Shown piece by piece: positions 8,204 to 16,623 of a stretch of DNA of 64,000 bases. The translations under genes were made by a program, and so were the position numbers. Source of the stretch: CAWGXZ01 sp963826695. GTDB taxonomy: Bacteria; Pseudomonadota; Gammaproteobacteria; Burkholderiales; Burkholderiaceae_C. Position 1 is the first letter of the stretch; each line of letters opens with the position of its first letter. The notes beneath the pieces were generated by a model, which had not been told where the DNA came from, did no database searches, and saw only the letters and a list, made by a program, of their open reading frames with translations. The stretch spans positions 558,001 to 622,000 of the forward strand of contig CAWGXZ010000004.1 of NCBI GenBank assembly GCA_963826695.1, written 5' to 3'.

Positions 8204-10066
8204 TCAGCCGGGCGGTGCGACTTGGTCCGGCACCTCCACCGCAGAAGAATCGATCGATGCCGGCCACTGGCCATGCCGGGCGCGGCGGCGGGCTTCCTCG
8301 CGCTCCTCGGCAAACAGCGCTTCGAGTTGCTGGCGCGCCTCCTTGGCACTGGCGACCAGCCTGGCCTCGTCCTTCCAGTGCGGCAGGATTGCCTCGAGCT
8401 GTTCGATCGTATGGCGACGAAAGCGCAGCGCCAGGTTGCGCGCCTGATGCGGCTGCCAGCCGATGGCCTCGAGCACGCTGCGACCGCTCATCAGCGCCGA
8501 ATCGAGCGTTTCGCGCTCGATCAGCGTCACGCCGAGTTCGCGCAGCGCAAAGTAGTGGCGCACGTTGCGCGCCCTGGCCACCACCGTCAGCCGCGGAAAC
8601 TGCTGGCGTACCAGCGATGCCACGGCAATGCTCTGCGCCACGTCGTCGATGGCCAGCACCAGCACCCTGGCGCTGGCCGCGCCGGCGGTGCGCAGCAGGT
8701 CGAGCCGGCTGGCGTCGCCGTAGAACACGCGCCAGCCGAAGCGGCGCATCGCCTCGATCTGCTCGGCGTCGTGGTCGAGCACCGTCGGCGTGATGCCGTT
8801 GGCATAGAGCAGCCGGCCGACGATCTGGCCGTAGCGCCCGAAGCCGGCGATGATCACGGCCGCGCTCTGCGGTTCGTCGATTTCCGGCAGCAGGGCCCGG
8901 CTGCGGCTCAGGCGCGGTATCCACCACCGGTCCGCAGCCACCAGCAGCAACGGCGTCAGCAGCATCGAGAGCGCCACCACCGCGGTCAGCAGCGAGCCTG
9001 TCTCGGGGGTCATCGCGCCGCCCTGGGTGGCCGTCTGGAAGATGACGAAGCCGAATTCGCCGCCCTGCGCCAGGGTGATGATGAACACCGGCCGCTCGCC
9101 TGGCGGCAGCGCCATCCGCCGTGCCATGCCCCAGAGCACCGCCGCCTTGATCGCCAGGAAGGCGGCAAGGACGGCGGCCACGAGCAGCGGCTGGGCGAGC
9201 ACCACCGCGAAGTCGATGCTCATGCCGACGGCGATGAAGAACAGGCCGAGCAGCAGGCCCTTGAAGGGCTCGATGTCGGTCTCGAGCTGGCGGCGGTATT
9301 CGCTTTCCGCCAGCAGCACCCCGGCCAGAAAGGCGCCCAGGGCCATCGACAGGCCGACGGCCTGCATCAGGGCGGCGGTCGAGACGACGAGCAGCAGGGC
9401 GGCAGCGGTGAAGATTTCGGGCGTGCGGCTGCCGGCGATCCAGCGCAGTGCCGGCCGCAGCAGCAGCCGTCCGCCGAGCACGACCGCGGCAACGACGCCG
9501 AGTGCACGGGCAATGTCGAGCCAGCCACCGGCGTCGGCCGCCGCCGGGCCGCGCACCGCGAGCAGCGGCAGCAGCGCCAGGATCGGAATCGCCGCCACGT
9601 CCTGCATCAAGGCCACGCTGAGCACGCTCTGCCCGGACGGCGTCGTCATCAGGTTGCGCTCGGCGAGCGTCGACAAGCCGATCGCTGTCGACGACATCGC
9701 CAACCCGAGTGCCCCGGCCACCGCCAACGGGGCACCGACGCCACAGGCCACTGCGAGCAGCGCCAGCAGGGCGGCGGAGCCGAACAGCTGGGCGCTGCCC
9801 CAGCCGAAGATCGGCTTGCGCAGCGCCCAGAGGCGCTTCGGCTCGAGTTCGAGACCGACCAGGAACAGCATCAGCACGACGCCCAGCTCGGCGAAGTGCA
9901 GGATCTCCTGCGGGTCCGTGACCAGCGCGAGCCCCCAGGGGCCGATCGCCACGCCGGCGGCAAGGTAGCCGATGATCGAGCCCAGGCCGAGCAGCCGCGC
10001 CAGCGGCACCGCGATCACCGCCGCGGCGAGGTAGACCAGCGTGCCGCCGAGCCAGCCGCCTTCCAT
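8204..10066 (-). CDS. KefB/KefC-type monovalent cation:proton antiporter (CPA2) with RCK domain
   Basis: A 620-residue integral membrane protein. About 12 hydrophobic helices fill residues 1-390, followed by a cytosolic TrkA-N (RCK) domain with the nucleotide-binding motif IIAGFGRYGQIVG. This is the architecture of glutathione-regulated K+/H+ efflux systems, which acidify the cytoplasm to protect against electrophiles. ATG 10066 (MEGGWLGGTLVYL) is chosen; the upstream frame lies within the preceding gene. Its start overlaps the stop of the KefF/KefG-like gene by one base (TGATG), so the antiporter and its ancillary protein are translationally coupled. Confidence 0.9.
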   Translation of the reverse strand: MEGGWLGGTLVYLAAAVIAVPLARLLGLGSIIGYLAAGVAIGPWGLALVTDPQEILHFAELGVVLMLFLVGLELEPKRLWALRKPIFGWGSAQLFGSAALLALLAVACGVGAPLAVAGALGLAMSSTAIGLSTLAERNLMTTPSGQSVLSVALMQDVAAIPILALLPLLAVRGPAAADAGGWLDIARALGVVAAVVLGGRLLLRPALRWIAGSRTPEIFTAAALLLVVSTAALMQAVGLSMALGAFLAGVLLAESEYRRQLETDIEPFKGLLLGLFFIAVGMSIDFAVVLAQPLLVAAVLAAFLAIKAAVLWGMARRMALPPGERPVFIITLAQGGEFGFVIFQTATQGGAMTPETGSLLTAVVALSMLLTPLLLVAADRWWIPRLSRSRALLPEIDEPQSAAVIIAGFGRYGQIVGRLLYANGITPTVLDHDAEQIEAMRRFGWRVFYGDASRLDLLRTAGAASARVLVLAIDDVAQSIAVASLVRQQFPRLTVVARARNVRHYFALRELGVTLIERETLDSALMSGRSVLEAIGWQPHQARNLALRFRRHTIEQLEAILPHWKDEARLVASAKEARQQLEALFAEEREEARRRARHGQWPASIDSSAVEVPDQVAPPG

Positions 10067-10683
10067 CAACCCGCTCCGCCGCCTGCAGCCGGCCGCGCTG
10101 TGGGCGGCACTTCGCAGGTCGGGCACGCCGGCAGGTCGTCGAGCTCGGGCCAGCCCGGGTACGAGCCCAGCCGCTCTGCGTACGACCCGGCTTCGGCGGC
10201 GAGTTCGCCGGCGCTCAGCTGGTGGGCACCGTACAGCACCAGCGGCGGCAGGAAGCGCATGCCGCAAAGCACGGCGGTCTGCTCATAGGGCGGCAAGAAG
10301 GCATCGATGAAATAGCGGTTGTAGCCGTCCGGCCGGTACGTCTCGAGCGGGCCGCCGGTCGTCGCGACCAGCCACAAATCCTTGCCGAGCAGCGCATCGC
10401 CGCCGGGGCCGTAGGCCCAGCCGAAGGTCAGCACGCTGTCGACCCACAGCTTCATCAGCGCCGGCATGCCGTACCACTGGAACGGGTGCTGCCAGACCAC
10501 CAGCTTCGCCGCGGCGAGGCGCTTCTGCTCGGCCTCGACATCGATCAGGTAGTCGGGATAGAGCGCATAGAGGTCGCGCACCTCGGCCACGTCGCCGACG
10601 GTCGCGGCCCGCGCCAGCGCCTCGTTGGCCCGCGACTGTTCCATCGCCGGGTGGGCGACGATCACCAGGACGTCGGACGGCAT
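10066..10683 (-). CDS. KefF/KefG-like NAD(P)H:quinone oxidoreductase, antiporter ancillary subunit
   Basis: A 205-residue flavodoxin-fold protein of the NAD(P)H dehydrogenase (quinone) family. It starts MPSDVLVIVAHPAMEQSRAN and contains WQHPFQWYGMPALMKLW and GPGGDALLGKDLWLVATTGG, the signature stretches of KefF, KefG and MdaB-type flavoproteins. In enterobacteria these proteins bind and activate KefC or KefB, and here the gene directly precedes and overlaps the antiporter gene. The C-terminus has a short CPTC motif and an Ala/Pro tail that are not typical of E. coli KefF. Confidence 0.88.
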   Translation of the reverse strand: MPSDVLVIVAHPAMEQSRANEALARAATVGDVAEVRDLYALYPDYLIDVEAEQKRLAAAKLVVWQHPFQWYGMPALMKLWVDSVLTFGWAYGPGGDALLGKDLWLVATTGGPLETYRPDGYNRYFIDAFLPPYEQTAVLCGMRFLPPLVLYGAHQLSAGELAAEAGSYAERLGSYPGWPELDDLPACPTCEVPPTARPAAGGGAG

Positions 10684-10803
10684 GTCGGGCAGGGCGGCGG
10701 GCCGACCGGAACGCGCCGGCGGCGCCCCGGCACGGGTGCGGCGGCCGCTAACATCGGTGCAGGCCCGGCAATGCGCCGGCGGCGGGTAGGGCAGGAGGAC
10801 GGC

Positions 10804-11421
10804 ATGGCGGTAATTGTGGTGGCCAATCCCAAGGGCGGCGTCGGCAAAAGCACACTCTCGATCAACGTGGCGGGCTGCCTGGCATCGCAGGGCGCCAAGG
10901 TGCTGCTCGGCGACATGGACCGGCAGCAGTCGGCGCGGCTGTGGCTCGGGCTGAGGCCGGTGCACCTGCCGCCGATCGACCCCTGGGAGGCGACCAGCGA
11001 CGAGCCGGTGCGCCCGCCGCGCGGCTATGACCACGTCGTCATCGACACGCCGGCGGCGCTGCAGGGCAAGCCGCTCGACAACGTGCTGCGCCACGCCGAC
11101 AAGGTGCTGATGCCGCTGCAGCCGAGCGTCTTCGATATTCATGCGACGCACGATTTCATCGAGCGCCTGCTCGCGCACCGGCGCAGCGCGAGGCTCGACA
11201 TCGCGGTGGTGCAGATGCGCAGCCGCGAAGGCACCAATGCCCACGACCAGCTGCGCGCCTACCTTGATACCGTGCAGGTGCCGGTGCTCGGCGCGCTGCG
11301 CGATACGCAGAACTACATCCAGCTCGCCGCGCACGGGCTGACGCTGTGGGACGTGCCCGCCACCCGCGTCAAGCGCGACCTGGCACAGTGGGCGCCGATC
11401 GTCGACTGGCTCGGCGCCTGA
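10804..11421 (+). CDS. ParA-family ATPase
   Basis: A 205-residue P-loop ATPase with the deviant Walker A motif KGGVGKST at residues 10-17 and the DTPA Walker B motif (VVIDTPAA). It resembles the short, plasmid-type or orphan ParA/MinD proteins that position cargo on the nucleoid. No parB or centromere-like repeat is visible nearby, and the next gene is a MaoC-like dehydratase, so its cargo is unknown. The start ATG at 10804 places the P-loop at the usual distance from the N-terminus. Confidence 0.88.
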   Translation: MAVIVVANPKGGVGKSTLSINVAGCLASQGAKVLLGDMDRQQSARLWLGLRPVHLPPIDPWEATSDEPVRPPRGYDHVVIDTPAALQGKPLDNVLRHADKVLMPLQPSVFDIHATHDFIERLLAHRRSARLDIAVVQMRSREGTNAHDQLRAYLDTVQVPVLGALRDTQNYIQLAAHGLTLWDVPATRVKRDLAQWAPIVDWLGA

Positions 11422-11431
11422 GGCAGGGGCC

Positions 11432-11884
11432 ATGGTCCGCTTCGAGCACCTGGACGAACTTCGCCAGCGCGTCGGCGACGAGCTGGCGAGCAGCGACTGG
11501 ATCGACGTCGACCAGCTGCGAATCGACCGCTTTGCCGAGGCCACCGGCGACTGGCAGTGGATCCATGTCGACCCGCAGCGCGCGGCCGCCGGGCCGTTCG
11601 GCACGACCATTGCGCACGGCTACCTGACGCTGAGCCTGCTGCCGCTGATGAGCGCCAGCGCCTTCGAGATCGCCGACGTGCGGATGAGCGTCAATTACGG
11701 CCTGAACCGGGTGCGCTTCGTCTCCCCCGTGCCGGTTGGCAGCCGGCTGCGCGGCGACTTCAGGTTGCTGGCCTGGGAGCCGATCGACGGCGGCGCCCAG
11801 CTGACGCTGCAGGTGACGATGCGGCGCGAGGGCGTCGAGCGGCCGGTCTGCGTTGCCGAGGCGGTGTCGCGACGGCTCTACTGA
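11432..11884 (+). CDS. MaoC-like hot-dog dehydratase
   Basis: A 150-residue hot-dog fold protein. The hydratase motif is seen as FAEATGDWQWIHVDPQRAA with FGTTIAHGYLTLSLLP, containing the catalytic Asp and His of R-specific enoyl-CoA hydratases (MaoC/NodN group). It probably hydrates or dehydrates an acyl-CoA. It lies 10 bp after the ParA-like gene, probably in the same transcript, though no functional link is obvious. Confidence 0.88.
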   Translation: MVRFEHLDELRQRVGDELASSDWIDVDQLRIDRFAEATGDWQWIHVDPQRAAAGPFGTTIAHGYLTLSLLPLMSASAFEIADVRMSVNYGLNRVRFVSPVPVGSRLRGDFRLLAWEPIDGGAQLTLQVTMRREGVERPVCVAEAVSRRLY

Positions 11885-11968
11885 GCGCAGCGCCGGGCTT
11901 CAGCTTGGGGGGTTCCGCCGCCACAGGACGGCGCCGTAGCATGGCTGCACGCTGCTGCGGAGACTGCG

Positions 11969-12661
11969 ATGAAGGTACTGCTTGTCGACGACCATCCGCT
12001 GATCCTCAGCGCGTTGCAGACGGTGCTCGGCGGCCTGGTCGACGACCTGGTGATGCGCAGCGCGGCAAGCGCCCAGGCTGCACGCGAGCAGCTCGCAGCC
12101 GACCCGGCGATCGATCTGGTGCTGCTCGACCTGCACCTCGGCGACAGCGACGGATTCGAACTGCTGAGCGAGTTCCGGGCCGCGTATCCGGCGCTGCCGG
12201 TGGTCGTGCTTTCGGCGTCGGATCGCCACGGCGACGTGATGCGCGCGCTCGACCTCGGTGCCATGGGCTTCGTGCCGAAGCGCGCCAGCACGACGCTGCT
12301 GGCCGACGCGCTGCAGCGCGTGCTCGCCGGCGAAATCTACATGCCGCCACAGACGCTGCGCAGCGTCGGACCGGCAACCGCTGAACCCGTCGCGTCGCCC
12401 GCTGCGGCGGCCGGCGACGCGTCGGCGCTGCGCTCGCTGACGCCGCGGCAGCGCGAGGTCATGGCGCTGCTGATGGAAGGCAAGTCGAACAAGCTGATCG
12501 CCCGCGCGCTCGGCCTGTCGGTCGAGACCGTCAAGGACCATGTCGCCTCGCTGTTGCGGGCACTCGACGTCAGCAGCCGCACCCAGGCGGTGCTCGCCTA
12601 TGGGCAGCTGGGCAGTCCGGGGGGCGCCAGCGCCGCTTCTTCGGCGGCAGCGCCGCACTGA
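11969..12661 (+). CDS. NarL/FixJ-type response regulator (REC-LuxR HTH)
   Basis: A 230-residue transcription factor. The N-terminal receiver domain (VLLVDDHPLI with the phosphoacceptor in VLLDLHLGDSDG) is joined by an Ala/Pro linker to a LuxR helix-turn-helix (LTPRQREVMALLMEGKSNKL, residues about 150-215). The next gene encodes a hybrid histidine kinase 43 bp away, so the two probably form a two-component system. The target genes cannot be read from the sequence. Confidence 0.92.
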   Translation: MKVLLVDDHPLILSALQTVLGGLVDDLVMRSAASAQAAREQLAADPAIDLVLLDLHLGDSDGFELLSEFRAAYPALPVVVLSASDRHGDVMRALDLGAMGFVPKRASTTLLADALQRVLAGEIYMPPQTLRSVGPATAEPVASPAAAAGDASALRSLTPRQREVMALLMEGKSNKLIARALGLSVETVKDHVASLLRALDVSSRTQAVLAYGQLGSPGGASAASSAAAPH

Positions 12662-12703
12662 GGGGCAACGCCGGGCTGCCCGTCCCGCACGCTGCCGTCG
12701 ACC

Positions 12704-14530
12704 ATGCGGAAGTCCCTGCGCAGCGCACTTCAGCTGGCGCCGATGCTCTGGCGCGGCGCGCCGACGCCACCGGCGTCGCTGCCAGACCAGGTGCAGAGCA
12801 CCTTCGACTACACACCGCCGGCACTCATCGGCCACTTCGCCGGCGCGGCAGTGGTCGCCTTTTTGTTTGCGCCGTTTGCGCCGCGCCAGCTGTTGCTCGG
12901 CTGGCTCGCCGCCTTCCTGGTGATGTGGTGCGGGCGCATTGCGCTGGTGGTCCGCTTTCGCCGCGCGCGCATCGCCAGCACCGCCGATTGGCAGCGCTGG
13001 CAGACTGGCTGGAACATCGGCGCGTTGCTGGCGGCGGGGCTCTGGGGGCTCTCGGTGTGGCTCTTCTATGGCCGCGGCAGCGCCATCCAGCAGACCGGGC
13101 TGATCCTGATCGTCTACACCTTCTGCGTCGCTGCGGTGCCGGTGCTGGCGACCCAACCGCGCATCTTCCTGGCCTACGCCGGGCTGTGCTTCGTGCCGAT
13201 GGTGGGGCGGATCGTCAGCCTCGGCGACGGTTACAACCTGCAGCTCGCCGGCATCCTGCTGCTGATCTTCGGCATCACCACGCTGCTGACACGCAACTAC
13301 CGCCAGGCGCTGCAGCGGATCATCGACCTGAAGATGAAGGCCGACGGGCTGGTGGCCCAGGTGCGGCAGGAAACGCAGGCCGCGCAGGCGGCCCGGCTCG
13401 AGGCCGAAGTCGCCAACCGCGCCAAGACGCGGTTCCTGGCCGCGGCCAGCCACGATCTGCGCCAGCCGCTGCATGCGATGGGCCTGTTCGCCGAGGCGCT
13501 GCGCCAGCGCAGCCACGACCCTGCCGTGGCCGACCTCGTCAACAGCATCAACGAGTCGGTGGATGCGCTCGACAGCCTGTTCAGCGAGTTGCTCGACATC
13601 ACGCGCATCGACGGCGGCGGTGTCGAGGTGCGGCTGCAACGCCTGACGCTCGAGGCGCTGTTCCAGCGGCTGCGGCTGACATTCGATCCGCCCGCCTTCG
13701 AAAAAGGGCTGTCGCTGCGCCTGCGCGGCGGCCGCCACGCGGTGCAGACCGATCCACTGCTGCTCGAGCGCATCCTGCGCAATCTGGTGGCGAATGCGAT
13801 CCGCTACACCGACGACGGCACGGTGCTGGTCAGCGCCCGCCGGCGCGGCGATCGCGTCGAGGTGCGCGTCTGGGACAGTGGTCGCGGCATCACGCCCGAG
13901 GACCAGGCGCGGGTCTTCGAGGAGTTCTACCAGGTTGCGGGCCCCGCCCCGCCGCCGGAGCAGCGCAAGGGGCTCGGCCTGGGACTGGCGATCGTGCAGC
14001 GGCTGGCGCGGCTGATCGATGCGCCGCTGACGCTGCGCTCGCAGCCTGGCCGGGGCAGTGTCTTCACGCTGCTGCTCCCCGCGGCGCACGGCGCCGAGAC
14101 GGAGCCGGCACCACGGCATGCGGCAAACATGCCGGCACCGACACTCGCCGGCCGCCGCATCCTGGTCGCCGACGACGATGCCGCGGTGCGCGGTGGATTG
14201 CGCGCGCTGCTCACCGCCTGGGGTGCCGAGCTGCTGTCTTTCGCCAGCGTTGCCGAGGCGCTCGACTGGGCCGGGTCGCCGGACGCGGTGGTGCCCGACC
14301 TGCTGATCGTCGACTACCAGCTGGAGGCCGGTCGGACCGGCATCGAGCTGATCGACGGCCTGCGGCGCCGGCTCGGCGCGGCGATTCCCGCGATCATCGT
14401 CACCGGCAGCACGCTGAGCGGCCACGAACGCGAGGCCGATGAGCACGACTTCCACCTGCTGTTCAAGCCGGTCGTGCCGCACAAGCTGCGCGCGATGATC
14501 GGCTTCAAGCTCGGGCTGCGCCCGGGCTGA
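12704..14530 (+). CDS. Membrane hybrid sensor histidine kinase with C-terminal receiver
   Basis: A 608-residue kinase. The N-terminus has several hydrophobic helices (about residues 45-205), followed by a short coiled coil, a HisKA domain with AAASHDLRQPLHAMGLFAEA (His near residue 250), a HATPase domain (RNLVANAIRYTDDG and GLGLGLAIVQRLARL) and a C-terminal receiver (ILVADDDAAVRGG with Asp in LLIVDYQLEAGRTG). It has no periplasmic sensor domain of note. It follows the NarL-type regulator and is its likely partner. Confidence 0.92.
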   Translation: MRKSLRSALQLAPMLWRGAPTPPASLPDQVQSTFDYTPPALIGHFAGAAVVAFLFAPFAPRQLLLGWLAAFLVMWCGRIALVVRFRRARIASTADWQRWQTGWNIGALLAAGLWGLSVWLFYGRGSAIQQTGLILIVYTFCVAAVPVLATQPRIFLAYAGLCFVPMVGRIVSLGDGYNLQLAGILLLIFGITTLLTRNYRQALQRIIDLKMKADGLVAQVRQETQAAQAARLEAEVANRAKTRFLAAASHDLRQPLHAMGLFAEALRQRSHDPAVADLVNSINESVDALDSLFSELLDITRIDGGGVEVRLQRLTLEALFQRLRLTFDPPAFEKGLSLRLRGGRHAVQTDPLLLERILRNLVANAIRYTDDGTVLVSARRRGDRVEVRVWDSGRGITPEDQARVFEEFYQVAGPAPPPEQRKGLGLGLAIVQRLARLIDAPLTLRSQPGRGSVFTLLLPAAHGAETEPAPRHAANMPAPTLAGRRILVADDDAAVRGGLRALLTAWGAELLSFASVAEALDWAGSPDAVVPDLLIVDYQLEAGRTGIELIDGLRRRLGAAIPAIIVTGSTLSGHEREADEHDFHLLFKPVVPHKLRAMIGFKLGLRPG

Positions 14531-14533
14531 GCG

Positions 14534-15406
14534 TCAGCTCGGCTGGTAGGTCAGCCGCACGTAGATCGGCGCGAACGCCTCGGCCTGCGTCAGTTCGAGC
14601 AGCCGCTCGCGCGCCAGTTCGAGCATGGCGATGAAGGTCACCACCAGCAGCGGCACGCCGCGGCCGGGTTCGAACAGCTCGTGGAACTCGACGAAGCGCC
14701 GGCCCTGCAACCGGCGCAGCAGCAGGCTCATGTGCTCGCGCACGCTGAGTTGCTCGCGGCTGATGTGGTGATGCCGGTTCAACCGGGCGCGACGCAGCAG
14801 GTCGGCCCAGGCGTCGCGCAGGTCGTCGGGGCGGACCTCGGGCAGGCCGCGCGGGCCGCGCTCGTGGTGCACCTGCACCGCATGGAAATCGCGGCCCAGC
14901 AGCGGCAGCACATCGAGCTGCGCTGCCGCCAGCTTGATGCGCTCGTACTCGACCAGCCGTCGAACCAGCTCGGCGCGCGGGTCGACCGGCTCCTCGCTCT
15001 CGGCCGAACGCCGCGGCGGCAGCAGCATTCGCGACTTGATCTCGATCAGCGTCGCGGCCATCAGCAGGTAATCGCTCGCCAGTTCGAGGTGGCTGTCGCG
15101 CAGCCGCTCGACGTAGACCAGGTACTGGCGCGTCAGGTCGGCGAGGGGAATGTCGAGGATGTCGAAGTTCTGCCGCCGGATGAGGTAGAGCAGCAGGTCG
15201 AGCGGGCCCTCGAACGCTTCGAGAAAAATCTCCAGCGCATCCGGCGGGATGTAGAGGTCGTGCGGCAGCGCGCCATACGGCTCGCCGTACAGCCGGGCGA
15301 TTGCACCGTTGCCGCCATCGCCACCGGCAAGCGCTGTTGATACCCCCTCGTCAGAGGAAGGTATCTCGGGTCCGGCCGCTCTGAACCGTGCTGCGGCGGG
15401 GCTCAC
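14534..15406 (-). CDS. scpA: Segregation and condensation protein A
   Basis: ScpA is the kleisin subunit of the SMC-ScpAB condensin. The 290-residue product has the family core EAFEGPLDLLLYLIRRQNFDILDIPLADLTRQY split across about residues 64-100 and DYLLMAATLIEIKSRMLLPP near 110-130, with a winged-helix C-terminus. The first 45 residues are low complexity; an internal start nearer residue 46 is possible. No scpB is visible in the window. The gene is convergent with the hybrid kinase, with 3 bp between stops. Confidence 0.9.
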   Translation of the reverse strand: MSPAAARFRAAGPEIPSSDEGVSTALAGGDGGNGAIARLYGEPYGALPHDLYIPPDALEIFLEAFEGPLDLLLYLIRRQNFDILDIPLADLTRQYLVYVERLRDSHLELASDYLLMAATLIEIKSRMLLPPRRSAESEEPVDPRAELVRRLVEYERIKLAAAQLDVLPLLGRDFHAVQVHHERGPRGLPEVRPDDLRDAWADLLRRARLNRHHHISREQLSVREHMSLLLRRLQGRRFVEFHELFEPGRGVPLLVVTFIAMLELARERLLELTQAEAFAPIYVRLTYQPS

Positions 15407-15438
15407 GGTAGCGGCGTGCCGGCGCCCGGGCGCGGGGC

Positions 15439-15642
15439 CTACTTCGGCTTGTTCTGGTAGACGTAGGCCTGCTGCGGGATGCGCGATTCACGGTGGCGCT
15501 GCTGCGCCTCACGGTCGACCGGCTTGTCCCACAGGATCGCCCGCCCGGCGCGTTGCTCTTCCTCGGTCGACGGATGCTCAGCCTTGAACTGGTCCAGGAA
15601 CTGGTGGAAATCGGACTTGTAATGCTTCCAGAAGAGCGGCAT
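15439..15642 (-). CDS. DUF3460 family small protein
   Basis: A 67-residue protein of a betaproteobacterial family of unknown function, recognisable by KHYKSDFHQFLDQFK and the charged C-terminal half ending QAYVYQNKPK. It is commonly found beside scpA or panC-type genes in this group, and here it sits 32 bp upstream of scpA on the same strand. ATG 15642 gives the usual family length. Confidence 0.82.
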   Translation of the reverse strand: MPLFWKHYKSDFHQFLDQFKAEHPSTEEEQRAGRAILWDKPVDREAQQRHRESRIPQQAYVYQNKPK

Positions 15643-15699
15643 GGGCAAGGCGACGGCCGGTGGGCACGCGCTAGAGTCGAAGCCGGATTTTAACGGGGG

Positions 15700-16275
15700 A
15701 TGTCGATGCGGCAGCCAGGCACGGAGCGGTTGAAGTCCAGGGGCAGGGCCGCCTCGCCCGGCGCAGGGCCCCGCGTCGGCTTGCGCCGCATCGGTGCGAA
15801 CCTTGCAGCGGCATTGGTCTGCTTGCTGATCGCCGGTTGCGACGGCCCGCGCATCGACCGTCTGGAGGAGGGCGTGGCCACCGAAGACGACGTCCGCAGG
15901 CAGTTCGGCGAACCGCTGGCGACCTACGCGGAGGCCGACGGCGGCCACACGCTCGAATACCCCCGCCAGCCAGAAGGGCGCAGCAACCTCATGATCACCA
16001 TCGGGAGCAACGGCAGGATGAGCGCATTGCGACAGGTCTTGACCGAGGCGAACTTTGCCCGGGTCACGCCGGGGATGCGCCAGGACGAAGTGCGTCGCCT
16101 GCTCGGGCGGCCGGCAACGACGCAGCGCTATCAGCCTGCGCGGGAAGAGGCCTGGGACTGGCGCTTCGGGAGCAACGCCGACAAGAAGGTCTTTTCGGTC
16201 GTTTTCGACTTCGACGGCATCGTGCTGCGCTCGGCGATCACCATCGACCCGCGCGAGCTCTACACCGGCGGCTAG
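15700..16275 (+). CDS. BamE/SmpA-like outer-membrane lipoprotein
   Basis: A 191-residue putative lipoprotein. A basic N-terminus and hydrophobic stretch lead to the lipobox LLIAGC near residue 47. The rest carries two SmpA/OmlA-like repeats (EEGVATEDDVRRQFGEPLATY and TPGMRQDEVRRLLGRPATTQ), the fold used by BamE. It may be a BamE paralogue rather than BamE itself, because the protein is longer and duplicated. Its TAG stop codon (16273-16275) is part of the terminal CTAG of a 274-bp repeat element, so the gene ends exactly at an insertion boundary. Confidence 0.8.
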   Translation: MSMRQPGTERLKSRGRAASPGAGPRVGLRRIGANLAAALVCLLIAGCDGPRIDRLEEGVATEDDVRRQFGEPLATYAEADGGHTLEYPRQPEGRSNLMITIGSNGRMSALRQVLTEANFARVTPGMRQDEVRRLLGRPATTQRYQPAREEAWDWRFGSNADKKVFSVVFDFDGIVLRSAITIDPRELYTGG

Positions 16276-16545
16276 GAGCCTGTCGGGCTTTGGGTCGGGC
16301 CGGCGTTGGGCCGGAAAAGGGGCTCAGCTGAGGCGCAAAGCGCAGCCGGGTTGGACACCCGGCGAGCATTTGCAACGACGGATCAGCCCCTTTTCCGGCC
16401 CAACCCGAAGGGCCGGGGCGATTCGCAGCGCCATCCGTCGTTGCCGGCTCGCAGTGTGGGCCCGCCACACGGCTTCGCCGGCGCCTCGTCTGGCACTGCG
16501 ACTCGCCCCGGCGCGAGCCCGACCCAAAGCCCGACAGGCTCCTAG
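16272..16545. mobile_element. 274-bp MITE-like element, copy 1
   Basis: A 274-bp element that begins CTAGGAGCCTGTCGGGC and ends with the reverse complement. Its terminal inverted repeats are perfect for 29 bp including the CTAG ends. Inside, a second inverted pair (GGAAAAGGGGCT and AGCCCCTTTTCC) is seen. Copies of exactly the same length lie at 33450 and 61448. There is no transposase gene, only open frames that shift between copies, so it is probably a non-autonomous element. The left CTAG provides the stop codon of the lipoprotein gene upstream. It fills most of the 348-bp gap before metG. Confidence 0.85.
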
Positions 16546-16623
16546 AAGCCTCGCCCGATCGACGTCGGCTGCAGCTGGCTGTCCGAGCGTCCTCGCAGCG
16601 GCGAGTCATCCACGCAAGGACGC

